DNA of 64,000 nt from Laguncularia racemosa (taxonomy: Eukaryota; Streptophyta; Magnoliopsida; Myrtales; Combretaceae), in the NCBI GenBank assembly GCA_037954665.1, contig JBBMOL010000013.1:3472001-3536000 (forward strand), in the 5' to 3' direction. The position numbers were made by a program, and so were the translations under genes. Under the pieces are notes generated by a model. It was not told the origin of the DNA. It searched no databases and was given only the letters and a program-made list of their open reading frames with translations. Of this stretch, positions 50,401 through 61,759 are shown piece by piece. How positions within the stretch are numbered: position 1 is the first letter of the stretch; the number at the start of each line of letters is the position of its first letter.

Positions 50401-51126
50401 CTTGTTAAATCTAATTTGAGTGTTAATTGATGATAATTTGAGAATTGGAGTAAGAACTTATGATATATGGATTGATTTTGTTGATTAAATGGTATATATG
50501 TAAGATTAAGAGTGGAAATTGGTGATATAGTTGAACTAGGTGGTTCAATAGAATCAATTGATGACTAAATTATTAATTCCCAGCATGTTAATATGTTTTT
50601 TATATGATAAATTTGATGAAAATTGAAGTTATAAGATAAGTATTGAGTTTGGCAAAAATTTAGGATGAATTGGAAAATGGTATGAATTTGGAATTTTGAT
50701 TTTCTTGCATATTTTGTTATGATATTTGATTTTTCAAAAAAAAAGTTAAATTATGTTTATTTTAGGTAAATTTGGTAGAATTATGGTTTAATCATGAATA
50801 AGAATTGGATTGGATACAAAATGAGGCCTAAACGTGATAATGTATTGAAATTGGACTAATGGAATGAATAAAAATTAAGTTGGGGCATGTCCTATTTCAT
50901 TTGCTCTATTTTGATGGTATTTTAAGCTTGAGAATGAAAAATAAATGATGTACTAAACACTAAGAAGGAGTAAGAACAAGTGGGCTTTGGTTTGAAGTGA
51001 TTTAAACCTAAGTTGAATAAGTTATGGACTCTTGAAGTTAGAAATTCGTAATTAAGTTTGGTCTAATAATTCAAGAGCTCTAAATTGAATAAAATAAGGC
51101 TTTTATATTAAATATGTAGTAGAAGT
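47489..51126. other. AT-rich DNA left of element E3, degenerate repeat-like
   Basis: No gene recognised. The stretch 48900-49500 repeats taggcccaatta-like phrases, and 48300-48500 has LTR-like moderate-GC sequence, suggesting old retroelement debris. No termini, PBS or coding remnant were found. The base just left of E3 is g (…gtagtagaag). Confidence 0.35.
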
Positions 51127-52509
51127 TGTCGAGTCTAATTTTTGATTTCCGATTCCTAATCCGATCCATACTAGACCATATGCTCATCTAATGTAGATCC
51201 TCGACTTGAGTTAGGAATTTCGTTTAATTTTGGAGTCGCCACCCAACCGTTGTTGGGAAAGATTGAATTAAGACTAATGGAGCGGATTAGTCTTAATTTA
51301 GACCACTAGTCATCGTGATTTCCTCTTCTCGTTTTTGTGAAAAGAGGAAAAGGGAAAACCAGAGTTTCTAAGTTCGGAGGCTAACCTATTAAAACCCTAA
51401 GGTTACCACCTAATCTCCTAAAATTATCCCCATTCAGAAATGTCTTTTATTTTATTTTTGGTTGCCTTTTATTGTGTTTTTGAGTGAATTATTCTAAGAA
51501 AATGAATTTTTTATTCTTTTTAAGGTTGCCTCAAATGGGTGCCTACGTACCTGCTATTCAGGATCAAACAAGCCGTAGTTCGCTTTTCCTGAAAATTTTT
51601 TAGTGTGTTTGTGAACTTTAATTGTGAAATCTCTTTTTATTTATGTTTTTATCATTTTAGGATTTTTCTAAAAAATCTAAGCCTAAGCTTTAATAATTTG
51701 ATTTTTGAAAATAATTTGAAGGAAAAACATCAATTTTGGATTTATTTGAGAAAATAATTTTTCTAAGTGATAAAACTCATTTTTTTTTCCTATTTTTTGA
51801 CTTACTTATGCTGTTGTAAATTTTTATTATTTTTTATTAATTTTTATAATTTTTTATTAGTTTTTATTAATTTTTCATAATTTTTATAATTTTTATTTTA
51901 TTAAAAAAAATTTCCTCCTAGATTCTTATCTATCCTATTTTAAAATCTAAAGTTTTATTATCATTTTTCTAATATTTTTATAATTTTCTACATTTTTATT
52001 ATTTATTATTTTGATTATATTTTTATTTTATTTTATTATTTTTATATTATTGAATCCTAAAAAATCTAATTTCTAACATTTTTCTATTTATTGAAATATA
52101 GATAACACATAAGTAAATAAATAAATAACAAGTAACAAATAAATAACAAATTAATGAATTAATTCGGAATAAAATAACCCAAAAAAACAAAAATATTAAA
52201 AAAATCAGAAAATCCGACTTACCTGGATCCGAGTCGGTGCGCGGGTCGGGTCGATCGGATGCTGCGGCGGGGAGTGCTCGTTGACGGCGTTCCGGTGGCC
52301 TTCTTCAACGGTTGAAGTGTCGAATCCTAGGTTATCGATGGTGAGGAATCCAATGGTGGAGGTGGTTTGCTTCAGAAACGCCTCCTGGTGGTTGCCCAAC
52401 TCTTGCTCGGCGGTCGCGGCTTCGAAAAACTCTGGCGGACTTCGATTCTCTCCTTTCTCTCACTTTCTCTCGCTTTTGATCTGTGATTCAACTTCCTCAC
52501 TTCATCCTC

Positions 52510-52517
52510 TATTTATA
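52510..52517 (-). promoter_or_regulatory. TATA box of the E3 LTR
   Basis: TATAAATA followed by GAGGATGAAG on the minus strand, at the same relative place as in the other LTRs. Confidence 0.7.
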
Positions 52518-52860
52518 GACTTTCGAAATCGAGCTGGATAAGCTCGGATTTCCACCGATCGAAGCAAATCGGATTTGCGGTTAAACGAACCAACTCCGAT
52601 TCGTGTAAATCCATCGATTTGTTGAGATTTGATTCCAATTGGATGATGTTTATCTCAATTCTGTTGAAGGTCTGTTGGATTTGTGCAAAAAAATCGAATC
52701 AAAACGGCCGAAATTCGAATTTTTCCCCTCGCCGGCGATCTCAGACTGAGGTTGAAGACGATCACGCGCCCGGCGCGTGCATTTGCTCCAGCCAATCATG
52801 CGCTGACACGTGGCAGCTCCAGGGAAAAGAAGAGAAAAAATTTCCGAGCGCACGCGGGGG

Positions 52861-52930
52861 GGATTCGAACTCGGGACCTCAGGCTTCACATACGATTCCA
52901 GGCGTGCACACGAGCCAGCTGAGCTGGCTC
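52861..52930 (-). other. tRNA-like (Pol III box-bearing) block inside the E3 LTR
   Basis: The minus strand has AGCTCAGCTGGCTCG (A-box-like, 52925-52911) and GAGTTCGAATCC (B-box-like, 52872-52861) about 40 nt apart. The A-box part sits in a near-perfect palindrome GAGCCAGCTGAGCTGGCTC (52912-52930). The block is GC-rich, unlike its surroundings. The acceptor and T stems do not close well, so it is not a functional tRNA; it could be a SINE-derived or tRNA-derived piece. Confidence 0.5.
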
Positions 52931-53197
52931 AATTTCCCGATTTTATTCATTTCGCAAATTGTATATATGCAATGCAATTTTTTATTTTTTTGAAATTTCA
53001 AAAATTTGTAAAAATTATTTAATATTTATTATTGCCATTTCTGAAATTAGTTTTCAAAATTGATGTGTTTTCCTATTTATTTTTATTTTTTGAATATTTT
53101 TTCCTATTTTTGCCAAATTAGAGAAAAATTGGAAAAAATTGGAAATTGATCATTATTGATTATCATTGATTCTTAGGACAAAAATGGGGTGTTTACA

Positions 53198-53210
53198 GCT
53201 GCCCCTCTTT
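53198..53210 (-). promoter_or_regulatory. Polypurine tract of E3
   Basis: AAAGAGGGGCAGC on the minus strand sits immediately before the 3' LTR TGTAAACA. Confidence 0.8.
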
Positions 53211-53289
53211 GTAGTAAAGTTTGGAAAACTTAACTACAAAGACAAGAAAGACGCCATTTTTTTGCATCTTGATTGAATAACGCCTTGGT

Positions 53290-54425
53290 TTAGCTGGTTA
53301 TCTGGAATTTGGTTTCTGGTAGGAAAATGCTCCATGAGCTAATAATCCCACGAGTCTGAAATGGTCTTAACAATTTAGAGTAATGTATCCTTCCAAAAAG
53401 TGCTCTATGGGCTGACTAATTGGTAATAGGAAACATCTCAAGCATTGTTTAGGAGTGTAGAATAACTGATGATAGGAAGCGTCTTATTAGACTGGCAACC
53501 TTGAAGAGAAGATTATCTTAGGAAGCGCTCTTATGAGCTGGTCACCTATTAACAGAAGCGTCTGACTAGACTAGAGACTGTTTGGAAAAATACCTCCGAA
53601 AAGTGCTCATATGAGCTGACTAATCGGTAATCAAAAGTGCTCTTATGAGCTAATTAATTGATAAATTCGAAAAGTGCTCCTTTGAGCTAACTAATTAATG
53701 GATTCGAAAAGTGCTCCTCTGAGCTAACTAATCGAGGGATTTGAAAAGTGCTCATTTGAGCTAACTAATCGAGGGATTCGAAAAGTGCTCCTCTGAGCTA
53801 ACTAATCGAGGGATTCGAAAAGTGCTCATCTGAACTAACTAATCGAGGGATTCGAAAAGTGCTCCTCTGAGCTAACTAATTGAGGGGTTCGAAAAGTGCT
53901 CCTCTGAGCTAACTAATCGAGGGATTCAAAAAGTGCTCCTTTGAGCTAACTAATTGATAGATTCGAAAAGTGTTCCTTTGAGCTAACTAATCGAAAAGGT
54001 GTCTAGGAAAGTGCCCCTTCTTGGGCTAACTGACCTATAGCGGGAAGTGTCTTTTTAGACTCACGACCCTGGGGAAATGTCTCGAAAAGTGCCCCTATGG
54101 GCTGACCTTGAGACAAGATATTTAAGAGAGTGCCCCATTGTAGGCTGACCTTAAAAGAGGATGTCTAGGAAAGTGCCCCTCTGTGGGCTAACTAACCTAT
54201 GACAAAATGTCTCAAAAAGGTGCCCTTATGGGCTAACCTTGAGAGGATATTTAAGGAAGTGCCCCAATGTGGGCTGACTAACCTATGGCAGGAATAAATG
54301 TCTTGAAAGGTTCCTTTATAGGTTGACCTTAGGAGGAGATCTAGGAAAGTGCCCCTCTTTAGGCTGATTAACCTATTAAAGGGGATGTTTAGACAAGTGC
54401 CCCATTATGGGCTGACTAATCTTAT
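53290..54425 (-). repeat. Tandem-repeat 3' tail of E3
   Basis: Between about 53595 and 54000 a ~37-38-bp unit, gattcgaaaagtgctcctct then gagctaactaatcgagg, occurs about eleven times in tandem. On both sides the same agtgc.cc..tgggctgacta core recurs at longer, irregular spacing (about 53330-53590 and 54000-54425). The core is shared with the ~80-bp repeats of the E2a tail. Confidence 0.9.
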
Positions 54426-54916
54426 GCTTTTGAATATGCTTCTACGGACTTAGTTAAATGATATGATGATAGTTATTCATTTTAATATGCTTACCAATTT
54501 ATCGTGGATAGCAACCAAACAACCGAACCTTCGTGCTGGTTTACTTCTGCTTCACTTCTTCTTATTTCGACATGGGGTTGAAGATATCGATGTCCTTCCC
54601 TTTTTTTTTTTTTTTGTGCACATGGCTCTTTCGACGGTAGTGTTATCCTACTAATGCACTAGGTTCTAATGCTCAAAAGTAGATAGAATTATATCACAAA
54701 ATTTATTGAGATTCATTATCATTTTAGTGTTTATCTTTCATTGGTGAAGTGATGGGTAATGTGTTTAGGAATATTTGTCGTGATGAGAGTTAGTTGGAAT
54801 TATTGACCATTCAAGGATATTAACTTTGCTTGTAAAAAAAAAATAAAAACTAAACTCACGAAATTTGTATCGAACATTGGCTTTCATAAACATTGGCAAA
54901 ATTTCAATTCCCTTGC
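54426..54916. other. E3 tail between tandem repeats and pol stop
   Basis: Untranslated AT-rich sequence. The aaggatattaactttgctt block near 54813 aligns with 13650 in the E2a tail. Confidence 0.6.
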
Positions 54917-56716
54917 CTAAGGATAGTACATCTTTACAGCATCTGTGTTAATGGTGTCTCTCAATTCCGGACCATCCATTTGAGTCAGTATCAAAGCACC
55001 TCCTGACAGAACCCTTTTCACCACATAGAGACCTTCATAGTTTGGGGTGAATTTTCCTCTGGAGTCTTGGGCATTCGGGAGAACCTTCCTTAACACCGGA
55101 TCCCCTTTTTTGAAGTATCGAGGCCTCATCTTCTTGTTAAATGCTCGGGCCATCCTTTGTTGGTAACACTGGCCATGACATAATGCGGTAAGTCTTTTTT
55201 CATCAATCAGATTCAGCTGATCAAGCCTCTTCTTTACCCAATCGGATTCAGTTAGCTGAGTTTCTGACAGAATTTTGAATGATGGTATTTCGACTTCGAC
55301 TGGTAGCACTGCTTCCGTACCATATACCAATGAATATGGGGTAGCTCCAGTAGATGTTCTTATTGAAGTCCTATAAGCCATGAGAGCAAACGGCAACATC
55401 TCGTGCCAATCTTTGTAAGTAGTTGTCATTTTTTCGATGATCCTTTTGATATTCTTGTTAGCTGCTTCTACTGCCCCATTCATCTGAGGTTGGTAGAGAG
55501 TTGAATTTCTATAGTTTATGTGGAATTTTTGACATAAACCTATCATCGACTTGTTATTAAGATTGGTACCGTTGTCGATAATGATGGACTCAGGAACTCC
55601 ATATCGAGCTATTATGTCCTTTTTCAAGAAGCGGACTATCACTCCTTTAGTGACATTGGCATATGATGCAGCTTCTACCCACTTGGTGAAGTGATCGATT
55701 GCCACCAGTATAAACCTGTGGCCATTGGATGCTGTCGGAGTGATTGGGCCAATTATGTCGATTCCCCACATGGAGAAAGGCCATGGTGCTGACAATAAGT
55801 GCAACTCATTGGGTGGAGCATTTATCCGGTTTGCGTATACTTGACACCGATGACAATGCTTGACATATCTTATGCAATTTGATTCCATGGTTAACCAATA
55901 GTATCCCAACCTCATAATTTTTCGGGCTAACATGTAGCCGTTCATATGAGGTCCACATACTCCCTCATGTACCTCTTTCATCAGCTCGCATGCTTCATTT
56001 TTGTCCACACATTTCAACAAGGTGGTATCAGATGATCTTTTGTAGAGTATAGACCCACTTAATAAGAAATGGCTTGCTAACCTTCTGAGTGTTCTTTGGT
56101 CACTTTTGCTAGCCATTTCAGGGTATTTACTCTCTTGGAGAAAGGTCTTGATGTCGTGATACCAGGGCTTATCATCTTGTGCTTTTTCAATTGCTAAACA
56201 GTAGGCGGGCCGATTTTCGATGTCTATTTTCATCGGTTGGACTTCGGCTCCCCCTGTTATCTGGATCATAGATGCTAGTGTGGCGAGTGCATCTGCAAAC
56301 TGATTCTGAGTTCTCAGGATATATGTGAAAGTGATTGCCTTGAATTCTTCGATCAGCTCTATCAAATGTTGATGATACGGTACTAGTTTGGGGTCTTTAA
56401 TCTTATATTCCCCTCTTGTCTGTAGTATGATGAGCGATGAATTTCCGTATACTTCTAATTCGCAGATTTTCATTTGGCAGGCCATTTTGAGGCCAATAAT
56501 GCACGCATCATATTTCGCGATATTATTGGTATATGGAAATGTGAGTCTTGTCGCTGCAGGGAATTGTGTGCCGTCTGGGGATATCAATACTGCCCCAATC
56601 CCACAACTGAATACGTTGGCAGCTCCGTCGAAAAACAGTTTCCACTTAGCTTTCTGCTCTATCCCAAAGTCTTCTACTGGTATATCTTCCAGTGTTAATA
56701 TATTTTCGTCCGGGAA
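54917..56716 (-). CDS. E3 pol: second RNase H plus integrase
   Basis: An uninterrupted 556-codon frame (56587-54917) is extended upstream in frame to 56716, where a TAA separates it from RT. The upstream part carries KLFFDGAANVF of the archaeal-type RNase H. Numbering from Met at 56587, its later motifs are NNIAKYDACI (21-30) and VYGNSSLI (46-53), where the usual catalytic Glu and Asp are Lys and Asn, then NQFADALATLAS. Integrase follows with an HHCC finger (His207, His214, Cys245, Cys248) and the catalytic triad Asp277, Asp338 and Glu374, spaced D-35-E. A GPY-like C-terminal part with FTPNYEGLYVVKRVLSGGAL ends it. Integrase looks intact, the RNase H does not. E2b retains Gln (CAA) at the codon that is TAA here. 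Confidence 0.88.
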   Translation of the reverse strand, partial: FPDENILTLEDIPVEDFGIEQKAKWKLFFDGAANVFSCGIGAVLISPDGTQFPAATRLTFPYTNNIAKYDACIIGLKMACQMKICELEVYGNSSLIILQTRGEYKIKDPKLVPYHQHLIELIEEFKAITFTYILRTQNQFADALATLASMIQITGGAEVQPMKIDIENRPAYCLAIEKAQDDKPWYHDIKTFLQESKYPEMASKSDQRTLRRLASHFLLSGSILYKRSSDTTLLKCVDKNEACELMKEVHEGVCGPHMNGYMLARKIMRLGYYWLTMESNCIRYVKHCHRCQVYANRINAPPNELHLLSAPWPFSMWGIDIIGPITPTASNGHRFILVAIDHFTKWVEAASYANVTKGVIVRFLKKDIIARYGVPESIIIDNGTNLNNKSMIGLCQKFHINYRNSTLYQPQMNGAVEAANKNIKRIIEKMTTTYKDWHEMLPFALMAYRTSIRTSTGATPYSLVYGTEAVLPVEVEIPSFKILSETQLTESDWVKKRLDQLNLIDEKRLTALCHGQCYQQRMARAFNKKMRPRYFKKGDPVLRKVLPNAQDSRGKFTPNYEGLYVVKRVLSGGALILTQMDGPELRDTINTDAVKMYYP

Positions 56717-58208
56717 TTAGGCTTGTAGTCCTTGGGAATCTGTCTCGACGGGGTGTTCTGCCAATTGGTCGGCTAAGGCTTGCCCTTTCATTGAGTTCTG
56801 ATTCACGTATGTGATGTCAAACTCGGATAAGAGCATCTGCCATTTAGAGATTCTCCCTATCAAAGCTGGCTTCTCTGCCAAGTATTTCAAGGGATCATGT
56901 TTTGTCAGTAGCTCAATATGATAGTAAAGGGTATATTGCCTTAGTCGATGCATGACCCAAATTAGAGCACAACAAGTCTTCTCCACCTCCGAGTACCTCT
57001 GTTCCCCTTCTGTGAATTTCTTGCTCAAGTAATATATGGAACGTTCTCTTCCCTCTTCATCTTTCTGCCCTAGCACATAACCCATAGATTCAGGGAGTAT
57101 AGTGAGGTATAAGAATAAGGGCTTCCCCTGCTTCGGGACTATCAAGACCGGAGGTTTTATAAGGTAGTCTTTGATCGTCCTGAATGCTTCTTCACATTCG
57201 TCGTCCCATTCTATGGTGGCATTCTTTTTCAATAGACGGAATAGTGGCCGGCATTTATTGGTGAGCTGTGAGATAAAACGAGTTATATAATTTAATCTTC
57301 CCAGCAAGCTTCTTACTTCTTTAACGGAGCGTGGGGAAGGTAACTCTAATATAGACTTTACCTTGTCAGGATCGATTTTAATGCCTTCTTGGCTTATGAC
57401 AAACCCTAACAATTTCCCCGTTGTGATCCCGAAAATGCATTTCTCTGGGTTTAACTTGAGCTGGAATTTTCTCAGTCGCTTAAACAATTTCCTCAGGATA
57501 TCTATATGGCTTTCTCCTTCTTTAGATTTGGCTATCATGTCGTCGACGTATACTTCAACCTCTCGATGCATCATGTCATGAAGTATCGCGACCATGGCTC
57601 TCTGATACGTTGCCCCGGCGTTTTTCAAACCGAAGGACATGACTTTATAACAGAAAGTTCCCCACGTTGTGATGAAAGTCGTTTTGGTTTTATCTTCTTC
57701 AGCCGTTTTTATTTGATTATATCCTGAGAAACCATCCATGAATGAGAAAAGATGGTTTCCCACAATGTTGTCCACTAAAACATCAATGTGAGGTAGGGGG
57801 AAGTTATCCTTTGGCGTAGCTTGGTTCAAGTCCCGAAAGTCTACGCATACTCATGCTTTTCCATTCTTTTTCATAACAGGGACTATATTTGCCACCCATT
57901 CCGGGTAATCGAATACTTTGATGAACCCTACTTCTAGCAGTTTCTTGACTTCTTCTTTAATCTTTAATAAGACGTCAGGCCTAAATCTTCTCAGTTTTTG
58001 TTTTTTTAGGTTTGACATCTTCCCTTGTGGGAAGCCTATGAACCACTATTGATTGGTTTAGTCCTGGCATGTCGCCATATGACCAGGTGAACACATCTGC
58101 ATATTCGGTTAATAGCTCGGTTATCTCACACTTTTGCTCGGCGCTTAAGCCAGTCCTGATTTTGAGGTTTTTAGGTTTTTCCATGCTTCTTAGATTTACT
58201 GTCTCCAC
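56717..58208 (-). pseudogene. E3 pol: reverse transcriptase and first RNase H
   Basis: The 370-codon frame at 57829-56717 starts at NQATPKDNFPLPHID. It contains FMDGFSGYNQIK (Asp32), TFCYKVMSFGLKNAGA and the active-site YVDD (94-97), then an RNase H with LYLTILPESMG. The usual first Asp is absent there, as is common for the first RNase H of Tat elements. Upstream in the same frame a TGA at 57853-57851 interrupts the K-x-VCVDF motif. Further upstream, 58208-57981 encodes SAEQKCEITELL...DVFTWSYGDMPGL, but in another frame. An extra A in the A-run near 58010 causes the shift. The ends match E2b. Confidence 0.85.
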
Positions 58209-58930
58209 CGGCTCGTCAATTGAAATTCCGCTTTGTTCATGTTTTTGCTAATTTTCTTGTATTATTTCATTGTCAAGGATATCGCCTTCAACAACTGACC
58301 CAGCAGCGTTGGAAACAATATCAGCGTTTTTATTTTCTACCTGTGCGAAATATCCCTGATGTTCGATGGTAAGAGATCTAGGTAAAGTAAAATAAAAGCA
58401 TATATATAAGCAAAACAGACTATAATTGAATTAATAAAGAGTCTCAATAAAACTTGTTCAATAATTGTTCTCTATCTTTGAGCTGACCTAGAGCTATTGA
58501 TAGGATAACAAAACCAATTATTCAAAGCTGGATGCTGATTGGACGTGCGGGGGGTTGGGCTCCTGTTGCTGACGACACCTTCACTTATCCGAGGCTCTTG
58601 AATGATATTTGCTTTTCGGAAAGATTGTTGGAGAGGTGGAATACACATATGGGTGTTGCTTGGCTTTTCCTTTACTCTGCCTTTGACACCTCTTACTTGT
58701 GCTTCTTCTCTGGCTGTAGGAACGTACCCCAGTCCAAACGTCCCTTACTGCCCCTCTTTAAACTGATGGCCCTCCTTGCTGATCACCACGTTCACTTCAT
58801 TAAAAATTTGTAGACTAAGGTCTTCTGAACCTTCCTCCCCGATATAGGGTATGGCAATTTCCTTATATATGGCGTAATCTTGCTCGCCCAACACGGTGAC
58901 TATCTGGCCACTTGCAATAAATTTAACTCT
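58209..58930 (-). other. E3 PR-RT linker, possible intron region
   Basis: No continuous frame links protease to RT, and the RT leader piece is out of frame with gag-PR. This position matches the intron known between protease and RT in Ogre elements, but splice sites were not fixed. Confidence 0.4.
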
Positions 58931-61564
58931 TTAGTGGAGACTAGAGGGGATGGCTCCAGCAGCATGTATCCAGGGTCTTCCCAAGAGTAAGTTGAAAGAT
59001 CTTGGGATATCGAGGACCTGGAAAGATATGTGGAATACTTGTGGACCAATCTCCACTGGTAGGTTTATCTCCCCTACTATATCTCTTTTTGACCCATCAA
59101 AAGCTCTGACCACCGTTGAGCTAGGTGTTATATTGCTTGGATCGACCCCCAATAGGTCGAGGGTAGCCAGTGGGCAAACGTTGAAGGACGATCCGTTGTC
59201 GATGAGTACCCAGGAGACAATTGTGTCGTTGCACCTAACCACTATGAACAGTGGTTTTGTATGTTGGTCTCCCTCCTCTCCTAGCTCTTCTGGAGAGAAC
59301 GATATCTGGTCCATTGTGAAAATAGAATCCGCCACGTGACTTATTTTTTCTGTAGCGATGCCTTCTAGGACCTGAATCTGTTTGAGCACTTTGAAGAGTG
59401 CTTCCTTATGGGGCTCAGCTGCTGTAAGAAAGCCCATAAGCGATATATATGCTGGAACTTTATTTAGTTGTTCCATTATCTTGTATTCACTCGCCTTGAC
59501 CATCTTTGTAAACACAGCGAGCCCCTCTTCCTCTTCCTCTCCTTTTTCTACGTTGGGCTCTTCGGTCGGGGCTTTATTTTTCAGGTCGTATATTCTCCTA
59601 GAGCGGGTGATTCCTCCCACCATAGGAGGTCGCTCTTGTTCGAGGGTCCGATAGTCGAAAGGCGCAGCCTTATACCTCTCCGCCGGTATCGGGACATTAA
59701 ATACATATCTTTTCTTTGGGATCTGTACCTCGGTTGACTGTCCCTCATAGCATTTTATGACCCTGGGCTTCTGATGATAATTGATCATGTTTATAGTCTT
59801 CTCCTCTTCCTTTGGCGGGTTGTCCTCCTTCTCAAACTTTGGCACCCATCCACTAGGCGGCCCATATTCAGTTAGGGTGTAAGAATAGTTCACCAAGTAC
59901 TCGAATCTCCCATGTGATTCCCCTAAAGTGCCGACTGTTGGGTCTCCGGCTAACCATCTTCTTTTGATATGTGACTTTAGGGTTTTCTCTGGAACTTGCC
60001 GGGACTGCTTTTTCTGTTGGTCCGTCGTCTTCTGCTTAGGGGCTTCTTTGGGAGCTGACTCCTCAGATGTGATCATGTTGATGGTGGGCTTATGATTAAG
60101 CAGCGGGTTGGTGTTAACATTGGGTGTTGGGGTGCTTACAAAATCCAGTTGAACAATTCCTGCGTCGATTAAGTCTTGGATTTTGTGCTGGAGCCTCCAA
60201 CATCTATCTGTAGAGTGGCCCTCTTGGCCCATATGGTAATCACATTTGAGGTTTGGGTCGAAGTTCTTGGGCTTGTATCGGTTGTTAGGGATTTCGAAGC
60301 TGATCAAGTTGTCTGCCCTCAACCGAGCAAAGACCTGGCTGAGCGGGATTGGAGTGAACTGCCTTGGGGCCCTGGTGGCTTGGGTATGATTGGTCATGGA
60401 ATGCTAGACCGGGGCACTCGTGGTCTGAAATGTCACACGGGTTCCGGTCTTGTCTGCCTTACCGGAGTGGACCGTGCTGACGGTAGACTCTTTGGCTCTG
60501 TTACCTCCTAAGGGCCTTTGTGTTGGTGTAACCCTAGGAGAATCCATTATTTGGAGTCTGCCGGTGGTGATGGCACTTTCGATCCGGTACCCTGCAGCTA
60601 CCACCTCTGCAAAGCTGGATGAGGTCTGGCCTACCAGATGTGAAAAGTAAGTCTTGTCCAAGGTGTTCACAAATATGGATGTCAACTCATTCTCAGAGAT
60701 TGGGGTTGTTACTCTGGCGGCCTGGGCTCTCCAGCGCTGAGCATACTCCTTAAACGGCTCAGTATGTCTTTTCCGGAGACTCCCTAGATCAATCACGAAG
60801 GGGGCGACCTCAATATTGAACTTGTACTGGTCATAGAACGCCTGAGCTAGCTTTTCCTAGGTGTTGACTTGATTGAAGTCCAAGTGGGCGTACCAGACCA
60901 ATACAGGGCCCGTGAGGCTGTCTTGGAAAGTGTGGATCATGAGTTGGTCGTACTGGGCATACTTGCTCATCTTTCGAGCATATAGCCTTGTATGCATTTT
61001 GGGGCACCCCGTCCCATCATACTTTTCAAACTCCGGGGTCTTGAACTTCTCAGGATATACCTCTTCGCCGTATACTGGCAGACTGGTGATTCCGGCTTAC
61101 TCGAAACCATCAAGACCCTCAATTGTTTTCATTTTGTCATGGAGCTGCTGGAAGAGTCTCTTCTCCATCTCTTTCTGTCTCTCTTCCATCTCTCTCTTCA
61201 GGTCATCAGAGGTTGGCCCCTGGTTGATACTCGGCTCATATTCAAAGGCCAGGTTGAGGTGGGAATTGATTTCTTCATACTCCGGAGGCTGTCCCTCCAC
61301 TGCCTTTCCTTTCCTGGCCCCTGAATGTTCTTCCTAGGTCAGCTGGGTAAAGCGAAGGAGGCCGATGCTTTCAGTTAAGAGGTGGACTTGGGCAGCCAAT
61401 TGTTGGACCGTTTGTTCTAGAGATACGATCTTGGAGTCTGAGGCGGCTTCAGCATTTGTGTTATTACGGTTGTCGCTACTGTTTGCCATTTTTGCTCTTG
61501 AACGTGTGTGAATCGGGCTTCTGGAAGGGTTCGGTTGTTTGGGAGTTATCTTGATACCTGGCAC
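58931..61564 (-). pseudogene. E3 gag-protease polyprotein with premature stops
   Basis: A single reading frame runs from ATG 61564 to 58931. Stops are TAG 61336-61334, TAA 61099-61097, TAG 60859-60857, TAG 60406-60404 and the TAA at 58933-58931. The N-terminal part has a predicted coiled coil (SLEQTVQQLAAQVHLLTESI). The capsid-like part contains VWYAHLDF, FYDQYKFNIEV and FKEYAQRWRAQAARV. A zinc-knuckle-like CDYHMGQEGHSTDRC follows, and protease carries VLIDNGSSFNV with its catalytic Asp. Most stops are explained by a C-to-T or G-to-A change from Gln, Trp or Arg codons. The longest open piece is 60397-58931 (488 codons). Confidence 0.85.
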
Positions 61565-61759
61565 GCATTTTGTTTATTCTTTAGTGTAATGTATGCAAAT
61601 GCTATGCATGTGTCACACGGATGCTAAAAGGGTCGACAATTGATTGACGATGTAATATTGAAACTTTACTTTTATTAATATTGAAAATTTTGGAGTTCGA
61701 TATTCAAACAAATAAAAGATTACAATGATAATCTATTTCCTAGCTCTCTTGGTCTTCTG
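61565..61759. other. ORF1-gag spacer of E3
   Basis: A short AT-rich spacer without features, matching 17700-17982 of E2b. Confidence 0.5.

Larger units (their letters stand above)
51127..53197 (-). mobile_element. E3 3' LTR (2071 bp)
   Basis: On the plus strand the LTR runs from TGTCGAGTC to GGTGTTTACA; read as the element it is TGTAAACACC...GACTCGACA. It includes a minus-strand TATA box, a tRNA-like block (52861-52930) and a long AT-rich U5-side part with a GTACGTAGGCACCC-type block near 51540 (as complement). It matches the solo LTR at both ends. Confidence 0.92.

Noticed and set aside
52619..53022. Several overlapping open frames with GGIRTRDL-like phrases
   Set aside because: They arise from the GC-rich tRNA-like block within the E3 LTR and run on both strands; not protein-coding.
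53590..54010. Possible CRISPR-like regular repeats
   Set aside because: Repeats are directly adjacent without unique spacers and sit in a plant retrotransposon 3' tail.
58532..60511. Multiple plus-strand open frames over E3 gag-PR
   Set aside because: Antisense shadows of the minus-strand gag-protease frame.
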